DNA of 14,258 nt from Methanobacteriaceae archaeon. GTDB taxonomy: Archaea; Methanobacteriota; Methanobacteria; Methanobacteriales; Methanobacteriaceae. The position numbers and the translations under genes were made by a program. Positions 7,170 through 13,949 of this stretch are shown piece after piece. A model generated the notes under the pieces. The model saw only the letters and a program-made list of their open reading frames with translations, was not told where the DNA came from and searched no databases. The stretch is from the NCBI GenBank assembly GCA_900769095.1, contig CAAGFH010000197.1, positions 1 through 14,258 of the forward strand. The letters run 5' to 3'. The stretch's first letter is position 1; the number at the start of each line of letters is the position of its first letter.

Positions 7170-8425
7170 TTTTTATCAAATAGCATTAAACATCTGTTAC
7201 AGTTGTTTGCAACAAAATCCAAGTCGTGAGAGACCATAATAATTGTTAAACCCTCATTGTGTAGTGTTTTTAATTTATCTGAAATTATTTTAGATGAAAT
7301 TGGATCCAAACATTTGGTCGGTTCATCTAAAACCAAAACATCAGGGTTTTTCAAAAGTGCCTTAACAATAACGATTTTTTGCTGTTCTCCTCCACTGCAG
7401 TCATAAGGATGTTGATTTAGTAAATCTTCAATTTGGAAAAATTCTACAAGGTTTTTGAAATTAGAATTATTTTCATTATCTTCAACTAATTCTTCCTTTA
7501 CAGTATCATGGGAAAAATGAATCATCGGATTTTGATGAACATAAGCAACGCTAAGGTCTTTTTTGGATTTTACCTTTCCTTTAATTGGATCAATAAGACC
7601 TGTTAATATCTGAAGCAATGTTGATTTTCCACAACCGTTACTTCCAACAATAGCTGCGTAATCCCCTTTTCTTAAATCAAAATTTAAGTTTTTAATAATT
7701 AGATTGTGTTTTTCATAAGCAAAATAGACATTCTTCATTTTAATAAGAGTTTCATTACTTGAATCATAACTAAATTCCAAATTACAACTAGAAGTTATAA
7801 TATCACTAGGAACTTTATTTAAAAACCTTCTTGCTTCACGAATATTAAGTGGAATATCCAAATTAGCTAAAGATGGATTATTATCAACTAATAGCTTGTA
7901 TATTTTACAAACTGAAGGTAGAAAATGTCCATAAACCATATCATCCTTCATATTTTTACATACATCACGTGGATTGTCATTAAATTCAATCTGACCATTG
8001 TTTAAAAAGACAACCTTATCACAAAGCGGGAAAATATTATCAAGCTGATGTTCACTCATGATTATTGTAATTGAAAATTCCTCATTTAATCTTCTAATAA
8101 TTGATAATATTTTGTATGAAGTAATCGGATCAAGCTGAGATAAAGGTTCATCTAAAATTAAAACTTTAGGTCTTAAAACCAATAAAGAACAAAGATTTAC
8201 AAGCTGTTTTTGTCCGTTGGATAGTTCATCAACATTTTTGTGTAATATCTCATTGATTCCAAAAAATGAAACAAGCTCTGATATTCTGTTTCTTATCTCT
8301 TCAGTAGGAGTTCCTATGTTTTCCAAAGGAAATGCAATTTCTTGAATTACACTATCAGTAACAATTTGAGCATCAGGATTTTGGAAAAGATATCCTATAT
8401 CACATGCTGATACTAAGTCATCCAA
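7154..8425 (-). pseudogene. ecfA: ecfA main fragment: second half of ABC domain 1 and ABC domain 2
   Basis: This 423-residue open frame contains, in order, the Q-loop of the first ATPase domain (GYLFQNPDAQ), its signature LSNGQKQ, Walker B VLILDEPLSQLD and H-loop MSEHQLD. It then has a complete second ATPase domain: Walker A GSNGCGKSTLL, Q-loop VHQNP, signature SGGEQQK, Walker B VLVLDEPTKCLD and switch VSHDLD. The fused two-domain EcfA energises uptake through EcfT. The first Walker A is absent because it lies in the preceding fragment in another frame, and the end (YPSR then stop at 7154) is a frameshifted terminus. The ATG at 8425 is internal to the domain and has no ribosome binding site that I can see, so this is best read as part of a broken gene rather than a complete protein. 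Confidence 0.8.
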
Positions 8426-8646
8426 ATCGCCAACAGAACAGTTATCATATTTAACATCCCTGAGCGAATACCATTTGGAAGCAATTCTTTTTTTAAATTA
8501 CTAAGAAGTGTTGTTTTACCGCAACCAGACGGACCGCAAATTAATACAAAATCACCTGATTCAACTTCTAAATTAATATCACTTAGAATATTATCTTCAG
8601 ATTCATTATATTTGAAACTAAAATTATTAAACTCAATTAACGCCAT
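8413..8646 (-). pseudogene. ecfA: ecfA N-terminal fragment with the first Walker A
   Basis: The open frame encodes 77 residues starting MALIEFNNFSFKYNESEDN, with Walker A GPSGCGKTTLL, then loses homology after LPNGIRSG and stops. In the next frame the sense continues as DVKYDNCSVGDLDDLVSACDIG, exactly the segment expected before the Q-loop, so one G appears to be missing from the GGG run (CCC on the given strand, 8458-8460). The gene starts inside the end of ecfT, sharing 10 bases (CAATGGCGTTAA context), typical of translational coupling in these operons. Confidence 0.75.
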
Positions 8647-9185
8647 TGGATTACCTCCCTAATTTCTAAAAAAATCAATGGAGATAACAATACAATAAAT
8701 ACAAAATAATAAATATTAACGGGTATTTGAGTAAATGAAAAATTAATTGAAGGATAAATTGTAATTATACCAATTCCATTGATTAATCCGTAAGATAAAA
8801 TAGCTACACAAACACTAATTAAAGCAATTAAAGCATAATCAATTTGTGATAACTTATAAGACAAATAACAGGTTCTCTTAGAACTGCCATAACCACGTGA
8901 TTTCATTGATTTAGCAGTAAACATGGATTCTTCCAAAGACCATGCAACGGTTATTCCCATTACCTTACCTTTAGATTTTGCTTTATTAATAAAAGAATCA
9001 TCTTTAAGAGATGGTTTGTGAATCTTTCCAATTTCTCTTGCCCTATTAGTAATTAGCGGAACAAAACGTAGCGCCATAACAATAATCATTGACACAACTG
9101 GAAGCTTTTTAGAAAAGATGTAAAGCATATCCTGGTATGAAACTGATTTATTGTATGAAGTAAATACCAAAAGGATAATTAAAAG
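8637..9185 (-). pseudogene. ecfT: ecfT C-terminal portion, downstream of an in-frame stop
   Basis: This part continues in the same frame as the N-terminal fragment directly after a TAA: LLIILLVFTSYNKSVSY and onward. A longest restart would be the TTG at 9170 (177 residues). It holds the cytoplasmic coupling helices of EcfT, including RFVPLITNRAREIG and the conserved Ala/Ser-x-x-x-Arg-Gly element SMKSRGYGSSKRT that docks on the EcfA grooves, then the last membrane segments (about YALIALISVCVAILSYG and NIYYFVFIVLLSPLIF). It lacks the first membrane helices, so alone it should not form a working transmembrane subunit. Confidence 0.8.
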
Positions 9186-9491
9186 TTAAATAGCCATTAA
9201 AATCCCATAAATCAAAGCTTCATAGGTAATAAAGAAATTTGAAAAAAGATAGATTTTGTGAGCACCTGTTTTATTAAACAGAGGATTTAGAATGATTATT
9301 AAAACAGCCATTGGAATGTAAAACATCAATGTACTTTTTAACTGGGAACTTAAATCCTGAAGATAGATTAATACAATCATTAACAATAAAAATGTAAGAC
9401 TAAAGAAAGGATTGTTGAAAATAAATGCAAACAACACGAGAATCAAATAGTAGCATATGTAAATTCCCAGATGAATACCTGTAAGTTCCAT
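9186..9491 (-). pseudogene. ecfT: ecfT N-terminal portion ending in a premature TAA
   Basis: The ATG at 9491 opens 101 codons with three or four membrane helices (GIYICYYLILVLFAFIF, FFSLTFLLLMIVLIYL, STLMFYIPMAVLIIILNPLF), then MAI and TAA at 9186-9188. The next codons, in the same frame, continue the EcfT sequence, so a single base change (for example AAA to TAA) accounts for the stop. The intact gene would run 9491-8637, 284 residues, normal for EcfT. It is the first gene of the ECF operon, so a nonsense codon here would remove the membrane coupling subunit. Alternative: a base-call error. Confidence 0.8.
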
Positions 9492-9517
9492 GTTATCATT
9501 CTACACTTTTATTGATT

Positions 9518-9527
9518 AAAATATATT
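9518..9527 (-). promoter_or_regulatory. Possible TATA box of the ECF operon
   Basis: AAATATATTT on the minus strand is centred about 31 bases before the ecfT ATG at 9491, implying a very short leader. No strong Shine-Dalgarno is present. It lies in the 179-base divergent gap shared with gatA; I see no riboswitch there. Confidence 0.35.
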
Positions 9528-9611
9528 TGAAAATTATTAAATGTTATTATATATCTAATCATTAAAGTATTTAACATTTTAAAAAAAAACTCCAAGTTTA
9601 AAAAAAGCAAG

Positions 9612-9619
9612 TTTATAAA
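9612..9619 (+). promoter_or_regulatory. TATA box of gatA
   Basis: TTTATAAA, preceded by A-rich sequence that could act as a BRE, lies 52 bases before the gatA ATG. Transcription would begin near 9640, leaving a leader of about 30 bases that includes AGGTG (9661-9665) just before the start codon. Confidence 0.6.
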
Positions 9620-9670
9620 CCTTAAAAAATAAACTAATAATATTATAACTTACGATTATTAGGTGTTTTA

Positions 9671-11041
9671 ATGAGCGTTATTGAAAAATTAAACTCCATC
9701 AAAAATGGAGAAATGACAGCTAAAGAAAATGTAGAAAGCTTCATTGAAGTTATTGACGAAAATAACGAAAACATTAATGCATTTATTGAATTAAATTATG
9801 AAAATGCGTTAAAACAAGCAGAGGCTATTGATGAAAAAATTGCAAACGGCCAAGAAGTTGGTGCTTTAGCTGGATTGGTATTCGGTATTAAAGCAAACAT
9901 TAATGTTGAAGATTTAGTTATCTCAGCAGCTTCAAAAACTTTAGAAGACTATCTTGGAAGTTACAATGCAACTGTTGTTAAAGAAATTTTAGATGAAGAT
10001 GGAATTATCATTGGTATTCTAAACATGGATGAATTTGCAGCAGGAAGTTCAACTGAAACTTCATACTACGGACCTACACAAAACCCAGCAGCTATGGGTA
10101 GAATTCCTGGAGGTTCCTCTGGAGGATGTGCAGCTGCAATCGCTGGAGAAATGTGTGATATTACCATCGGATCTGACACTGGTGGATCTATCAGAAACCC
10201 AGCATCCCATTGTGGTGTAGTTGGATTTAAACCAACTTACGGAGCAGTTTCAAGACAAGGATTACTCGATTTGTCAATGAGTTTAGACCAAATTGGACCT
10301 TTATCCAATGACGTAAGTGGTATTGCACTTGCATTAAATACTATTGCAAAATACGATGAAACTGAATGTACCACTCTTGACTGGGATAAACCTGACTTTA
10401 CCAGCGTATTAGATGACACTAGCTTAGAAGGTATGAAAATTGCAGTATGTAAAGAATTCATCGATGTAACTGATGATGAAATCAACAAAACTGTAAACCA
10501 AGCTATTAACAAATTAGTTGAAGCAGGTGCTGAACTTGTTGAAGTAAGCTTTGACTACATTGACTTATGTTTACCAACCTATTACTTAATCAACTATGTA
10601 GAATTCTTCTCTGCAACCAGAAAATACGATGGAAGAGAATATGGTTCTAGAATCGAAGAAGTATGTGGAGACGAAGTACTTAGAAGAATCAAAATAGGTT
10701 CACATATTGCTGAAGCTGAATTTAGTGGTAAATACTACAAACAAGCTTTAAAAGCAAGATCTGTAATCAGATCTGAAATTACTTCAATGCTTGAAAATGT
10801 AGATTTAATTGTTGGTCCAACCGTACCTAAACTTCCTCACGAAATTGGTAGTGAATTAGAACCAATGGAAATGTATGCTTACGATATTTTAACTGTAATT
10901 GCTAACTTAGCAGGTATTCCTGCAGCAAGCATACCAGCAGGTAAAGTAGATGGTATTCCAGTAGGATTACAATTACAAGCAAAACCATTAGATGATTTAA
11001 AAATTATTAAAGCTATGAGTGTATTTGAAAACACTCAATAA
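9671..11041 (+). CDS. gatA: Glutamyl-tRNA(Gln) / aspartyl-tRNA(Asn) amidotransferase subunit A
   Basis: GatA releases ammonia from glutamine for the GatCAB complex, which converts misacylated Glu-tRNA(Gln) or Asp-tRNA(Asn) to the correct amide. The 456-residue protein is full length and carries the amidase-signature triad: Lys74 (FGIKANI), cis-Ser149 (PGGSSGG) and nucleophile Ser173 (GSDTGGSIRNP), spaced as Lys79, Ser154 and Ser178 in the Staphylococcus enzyme. GVVGFKPTYGAVSRQGL and QIGPLSNDV are also typical. Methanogens additionally use the archaeal GatDE enzyme for Gln, so Asn-tRNA formation may be the main task here. AGGTG is placed a few bases before the ATG. gatB and gatC are not in this window, so the gene appears to stand alone. 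Confidence 0.95.
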   Translation: MSVIEKLNSIKNGEMTAKENVESFIEVIDENNENINAFIELNYENALKQAEAIDEKIANGQEVGALAGLVFGIKANINVEDLVISAASKTLEDYLGSYNATVVKEILDEDGIIIGILNMDEFAAGSSTETSYYGPTQNPAAMGRIPGGSSGGCAAAIAGEMCDITIGSDTGGSIRNPASHCGVVGFKPTYGAVSRQGLLDLSMSLDQIGPLSNDVSGIALALNTIAKYDETECTTLDWDKPDFTSVLDDTSLEGMKIAVCKEFIDVTDDEINKTVNQAINKLVEAGAELVEVSFDYIDLCLPTYYLINYVEFFSATRKYDGREYGSRIEEVCGDEVLRRIKIGSHIAEAEFSGKYYKQALKARSVIRSEITSMLENVDLIVGPTVPKLPHEIGSELEPMEMYAYDILTVIANLAGIPAASIPAGKVDGIPVGLQLQAKPLDDLKIIKAMSVFENTQ

Positions 11042-11052
11042 ACTCTTTTTTT
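11016..11052 (+). terminator. Stem-loop plus T run terminating gatA
   Basis: TGAGTGT (11016-11022) and ACACTCA (11031-11037) form a 7-bp stem with an 8-base loop, ending 1 base before the stop codon (11039-11041). A run of seven T follows at 11046-11052. Confidence 0.6.
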
Positions 11053-11086
11053 CTTATTTATTTTACACTTGAAATGTACCTCTAAT

Positions 11087-11094
11087 TTTTATAA
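11087..11094 (+). promoter_or_regulatory. TATA box of the CobB/CobQ-like gene
   Basis: TTTTATAA lies 37 bases before the ATG at 11131. A start near 11117 would leave a short leader carrying AGAGGTTA (11119-11126), the ribosome binding site. Confidence 0.45.
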
Positions 11095-11130
11095 TTCAAA
11101 AAGAATAATAGATTATTAAGAGGTTATTTT

Positions 11131-12627
11131 ATGACAAGAATCGGACTTGCTTATGTTAGTGGAGCAGTTCCAGGATTTGAAGATTTTGGAAATTTACCAA
11201 CAGATATTGTTAAAGAAAATGGTCTTGTTGATGGTTTGAAAGCTAGTGAAGAGCTTGATGCATTAATCATTCCAGGTGGAACATTAATTGAATCAAACAG
11301 CATCGATATGGGCCTAAACAGTGAAATTAAAAAAATGGCTCGTGATGGAAAGCCTATTATTGGAATTTGTGCAGGATTTCAACTATTATCCAATCAGATA
11401 GATATTGGAAGAAAATCTCCAGTACCAATTATAAAAGAAGGTTTAGGGCTAATTGACGTTAATTTTTCACCTTTAATAACAAGTGATCGTGTTAAGGCAA
11501 AAGTAATTGACAATTCATTTTTTGTTAAAAATCAAAAAGAAGATGTTGACGGTTTTCACACTCACACCTACGGTAAGGTTGAAGGAGATGCCAAACCACT
11601 GTTCTACTCACAGGTTCAAAGAATGAACTATGGTGATACCAACAAAGATAAGCAATACAATATTTTTTCAGGTGCATGTAATGATGATGGTAATGTAATC
11701 GGTACTATGATTCATAACATATTGGATGAAAATTCTGTTCTTGTAAAAAATTTATTGGAACAAATAGATGCTAAGGATATTGATGATATCTACAATAGAA
11801 ACAAAAATGTAATAAAATTTTTACATAGTGAAGTTGGAATTAACACTAACATAAAAGTTCCAAAATTAGATAAAAAAACCAATAAACCAAAATACTTGAT
11901 GATTGGAAGTAACGGGTCTGATTCAGGTAAAACATTCATTGTTACAGGACTTGCAGGTGCTTTAAGAAAAAGAGGATATAAAGTTGCACTACTAAAAGTA
12001 GGTCCAGATGTTCGTGATATTATACCAGGACTATACTTAACAAAAGGAAAAATGGAAGACTTCTCATCTATAAAAATTGGCCATCTCGGTTGGATGGATA
12101 TCCATTCTACAATAGCAAAACTTAATTCTTCAGACTATGATATTGTTTTGATTGAAGGAGTAATGAGCGTATTTACAGGACTTTTAAATGAAAAAGTACC
12201 ATACTCTGCAGCTGAAATTGCAATGTCATCAAAAATCCCGATGATACTAGTTTCAGGAGTTAACAAAGGAGGAATAGAATCTGCTGCAATAGATTTAGTT
12301 TCACATGCAAATATGCTTGAAAAATTTGGTGTTCCTGTAGAAGCAATATTACTTAATAAAGTATACAATGAAGAAATTTTCAATGATGTTGTTCCATTTA
12401 TCAAAAACAATACAAATGTAGACAAAGTAATGAAATTGCCTAAATTGAAATCTGCAGACATGAGAGGATTTATCCCTGAAGTTGAAATCAGATACGAACT
12501 GTTTACAAAACACTCAATGGAATTAGTTGAAAACAACTTAAATGTTGATGAAATAATCAGCATGGCAAGAGAAGTTGAATTTGAAAAAATATACTCATTT
12601 GATGAAATTAAACAGAAGATGATATAA
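11131..12627 (+). CDS. CobB/CobQ-like protein with reversed domains: glutaminase then P-loop NTPase
   Basis: The 498-residue protein joins two recognisable domains. Residues 1-205 are a class I glutamine amidotransferase of the CobQ type: VPGFEDFGNLP, LIIPGGT (45-51), nucleophile Cys80 in GICAGFQLL, GLGLIDV and catalytic His195 in IGTMIHNIL. Residues about 254-480 are a BioD/CobB-like NTPase: P-loop GSNGSDSGKT (259-268), LKVGPD (288-293) and IEGVMSVFTG (341-350), which matches the EGVMGLFDG element of CobB. In CobB, CobQ and the F430 enzyme CfbB the order is the opposite, NTPase first. Function is probably ATP- and glutamine-dependent amidation of a carboxylate, but the substrate is not known; annotation as cobyric acid synthase would be unsafe. 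AGAGGTTA precedes the ATG. Its stop overlaps the next start (TAATG). Confidence 0.75.
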   Translation: MTRIGLAYVSGAVPGFEDFGNLPTDIVKENGLVDGLKASEELDALIIPGGTLIESNSIDMGLNSEIKKMARDGKPIIGICAGFQLLSNQIDIGRKSPVPIIKEGLGLIDVNFSPLITSDRVKAKVIDNSFFVKNQKEDVDGFHTHTYGKVEGDAKPLFYSQVQRMNYGDTNKDKQYNIFSGACNDDGNVIGTMIHNILDENSVLVKNLLEQIDAKDIDDIYNRNKNVIKFLHSEVGINTNIKVPKLDKKTNKPKYLMIGSNGSDSGKTFIVTGLAGALRKRGYKVALLKVGPDVRDIIPGLYLTKGKMEDFSSIKIGHLGWMDIHSTIAKLNSSDYDIVLIEGVMSVFTGLLNEKVPYSAAEIAMSSKIPMILVSGVNKGGIESAAIDLVSHANMLEKFGVPVEAILLNKVYNEEIFNDVVPFIKNNTNVDKVMKLPKLKSADMRGFIPEVEIRYELFTKHSMELVENNLNVDEIISMAREVEFEKIYSFDEIKQKMI

Positions 12628-13037
12628 TGGCACTTAATTTAAGCCCTAAAACTGGTGTTAAACTAACAAAAAAGGATAAAGTCCATATTTTAAAAAAAAT
12701 GAAACAGGGCTGGAAAACATCATGTATCATTCCTGATTATGTTTTTGATGATGACGGAAATATCCAAATTGGTGAAAAAAACAATCGCCGTATTATAAAA
12801 ACAGTTAGAATATTGGATGACGGCATTCATATTGAAAATGCACTTAACACTAAAACATTACGCATTAAATGGAATACAATAGCTTCAATAACTAAATCAA
12901 AAGAAGTTAGGGATGGTTTGGAAATTAGAATGAAAGATGGGAAATATATTGCTTTTGGAATTTACAATTCATATAAACTCCAGCAAATAACCCAATTCAT
13001 TGCAAATTATATTGCAGAAAAAGCTAATGGAAATTAG
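12627..13037 (+). CDS. Conserved hypothetical protein, PH-like strand pattern
   Basis: I do not recognise a named family for this 136-residue protein. It is soluble, basic at the N-terminus (TKKDKVHILKKMKQGWK) and then alternates strands: IIKTVRILDDGIHIEN, TLRIKWNTIASITKS, LEIRMKDGKYIAFGIYN, ending with a helix (SYKLQQITQFIANYIAEKA). This resembles the seven-strands-plus-helix plan of small bacterial PH-like domains, which is only an impression from the pattern. Its ATG overlaps the stop of the glutaminase/NTPase gene by one base (TAATG), so translation is coupled and the two proteins may act together. It ends 1 base from the convergent ribB stop. Confidence 0.7.
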   Translation: MALNLSPKTGVKLTKKDKVHILKKMKQGWKTSCIIPDYVFDDDGNIQIGEKNNRRIIKTVRILDDGIHIENALNTKTLRIKWNTIASITKSKEVRDGLEIRMKDGKYIAFGIYNSYKLQQITQFIANYIAEKANGN

Positions 13038-13040
13038 CTT
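13021..13040. terminator. Bidirectional stem-loop across two convergent stop codons
   Basis: AAGCTAAT (13021-13028) and ATTAGCTT (13033-13040) form a perfect 8-bp stem closed by GGAA, a GNRA-type tetraloop on the plus strand. The plus-strand stop (13035-13037) lies in the stem and the ribB stop (13039-13041) straddles its edge. With only one base between the two genes, this element would have to serve both transcripts. Confidence 0.5.
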
Positions 13041-13722
13041 ATTCTTCTAAATATTTATTAATGATGTCTTCACCTTTAAGTAAGATTAAACCGTTTTCTT
13101 CAGCGTATTTACGAGCATCAGCAACGGATGTAGCTTGTCCGGTTTCACCATCCATCATTTCACAAACTACACAAACAGGAGTAACTCCTGCCATTTCACA
13201 TAAAGCAAGACCGATTTCAGTGTGTCCTCTTCTATTTTTAACAAGACCGTCAGCACCTCTTAAAAGACATACGTGTCCAGGTGATCTGAAAGTTGCTCCA
13301 AATTCATCGAATCTTTCTTCTTTCATCATTATAGCAGCTTCACTGATAGTCATTGCTCTGTCATGGTCAGTAACACCAGTAAATGAGTCTCTGTGATTTA
13401 CCCAAATAGAGAATGAAGATCTCTCATCGTATGGAATATCATTTGGTGCAAGTTTAGCTAAATCAGGATATTTTTCACTTGCAGCATTCATAATGTCTAC
13501 CATGAATGGTAATTTAATTTCATCACAGAAATCGCCGTGTAAACAGTTACAGATTAATCCACCTGCATCATTTCTCATAGTAGCAATAGATTTTGGAGTT
13601 ACGAATTCGGATGCGATAATCATATCTACTTCGCCTTCTCTGTCATCGTCATCAAAAACTAGTACAAATTCACCATTTCTAATTGCTTCTAGCGCTTTTT
13701 CAAAGTTTGTTTCTTGATTCAT
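13039..13722 (-). CDS. ribB: 3,4-dihydroxy-2-butanone 4-phosphate synthase
   Basis: RibB converts ribulose 5-phosphate to 3,4-dihydroxy-2-butanone 4-phosphate and formate, supplying the four-carbon unit of riboflavin. The 227-residue protein is a single RibB domain without a fused GTP cyclohydrolase II, as in archaea. Motifs include the acidic metal loop DDDDREGEVDM (24-34), HRDSFTGVTDHDRA (110-123), RSPGHVCLLRG (146-156) and RRGHTE (164-169). GGAGAT (13729-13734) is 6 bases before the ATG. The mRNA begins with an FMN riboswitch under its own promoter, so expression should fall when FMN is plentiful. The riboflavin kinase gene lies immediately upstream on the same strand. Confidence 0.95.
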   Translation of the reverse strand: MNQETNFEKALEAIRNGEFVLVFDDDDREGEVDMIIASEFVTPKSIATMRNDAGGLICNCLHGDFCDEIKLPFMVDIMNAASEKYPDLAKLAPNDIPYDERSSFSIWVNHRDSFTGVTDHDRAMTISEAAIMMKEERFDEFGATFRSPGHVCLLRGADGLVKNRRGHTEIGLALCEMAGVTPVCVVCEMMDGETGQATSVADARKYAEENGLILLKGEDIINKYLEE

Positions 13723-13776
13723 AGTAATATCTCCTTTATAATACTAGAACCAGGGCCAAAAATAACATATTTATTT
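13723..13776 (-). promoter_or_regulatory. Expression platform of the FMN riboswitch, with the ribB ribosome binding site
   Basis: Between the aptamer and the ribB ATG lies GCCCTG (13751-13756, minus strand), perfectly complementary to the aptamer's CAGGGC (13891-13896). Pairing of the two would break the aptamer, so it can act as the ligand-free alternative. When released, TAGTA (13742-13746) can pair with TACTA (13722-13726), enclosing the GGAG site and the A of the ATG. No strong hairpin plus T run is present, so control of translation start is more likely than termination. A 10-codon open frame (MLFLALVLVL, 13736-13768) ends 1 base before the GGAG site; it may be chance. Confidence 0.5.
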
Positions 13777-13903
13777 CTTCTCTTTCATCCGGACTGTAAC
13801 CGTCGGTTTTGGAATCTCACCAAATCAACACAATTGTGCTCATGGACTTATTTTTATAAAAAAATCACCACCGGTGGAGAATTTCACTCCGCCCTGAGAA
13901 CGT
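13777..13903 (-). promoter_or_regulatory. FMN riboswitch (RFN element)
   Basis: Read on the minus strand, the conserved FMN aptamer blocks appear in order: ACGTTCTCAGGGCGGAGTGA, AATTCTCCACCGGTGGTGA, AAGTCCATGAGC, GATTTGGTGAGATTCC, AAAACCGACGGTTACAGTCC and GGATGAAAGAGAAG. Closing helix P1 pairs TTCTC (13896-13900) with GAGAA (13778-13782); another helix pairs GGAG with CTCC. In the third block, the usual GGCGG/AGCCCGCGA pairing is replaced by GGTGG/AGTCCATGA, with C-to-T and G-to-A changes that keep pairing. The RNA binds FMN and lowers expression of the gene downstream, here ribB. Such aptamers are overwhelmingly bacterial. Confidence 0.97.
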
Positions 13904-13923
13904 AGTTGTAATTTTATCAATAA

Positions 13924-13931
13924 TATATAAA
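13924..13931 (-). promoter_or_regulatory. TATA box of the riboswitch-ribB transcript
   Basis: TTTATATA on the minus strand is centred about 25-27 bases before the first paired strand of the FMN aptamer (near 13901-13905). The mRNA should therefore begin at the riboswitch itself, so ribB does not depend only on read-through from ribK. Confidence 0.65.
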
Positions 13932-13949
13932 AAATTTTACTATTAAATT

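Noticed and set aside
7048..7239. Plus-strand 63-codon frame over the end of ecfA
   Set aside because: It lies opposite the ecfA C-terminus, which is recovered in another frame on the minus strand and matches the family.
8413..8646. A programmed ribosomal frameshift in ecfA
   Set aside because: No slippery heptamer with a downstream structure is evident, and a second indel plus an in-frame stop in ecfT point to lesions rather than recoding.
10237..10512. Open frame on the minus strand inside gatA, and similar antisense frames in leuA, ribB, the HAD, AAA and CobB/CobQ-like genes
   Set aside because: Each is a shadow of a well-supported gene on the other strand, with no ribosome binding site and no recognisable domain.
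11131..12627. Plain cobyric acid synthase cobQ
   Set aside because: The domain order is reversed and there are no other corrin genes nearby, so the substrate cannot be inferred.
13714..13905. Plus-strand 63-codon frame covering the FMN riboswitch
   Set aside because: The whole stretch is explained by the riboswitch and ribB leader on the minus strand; the predicted peptide looks like nothing known.
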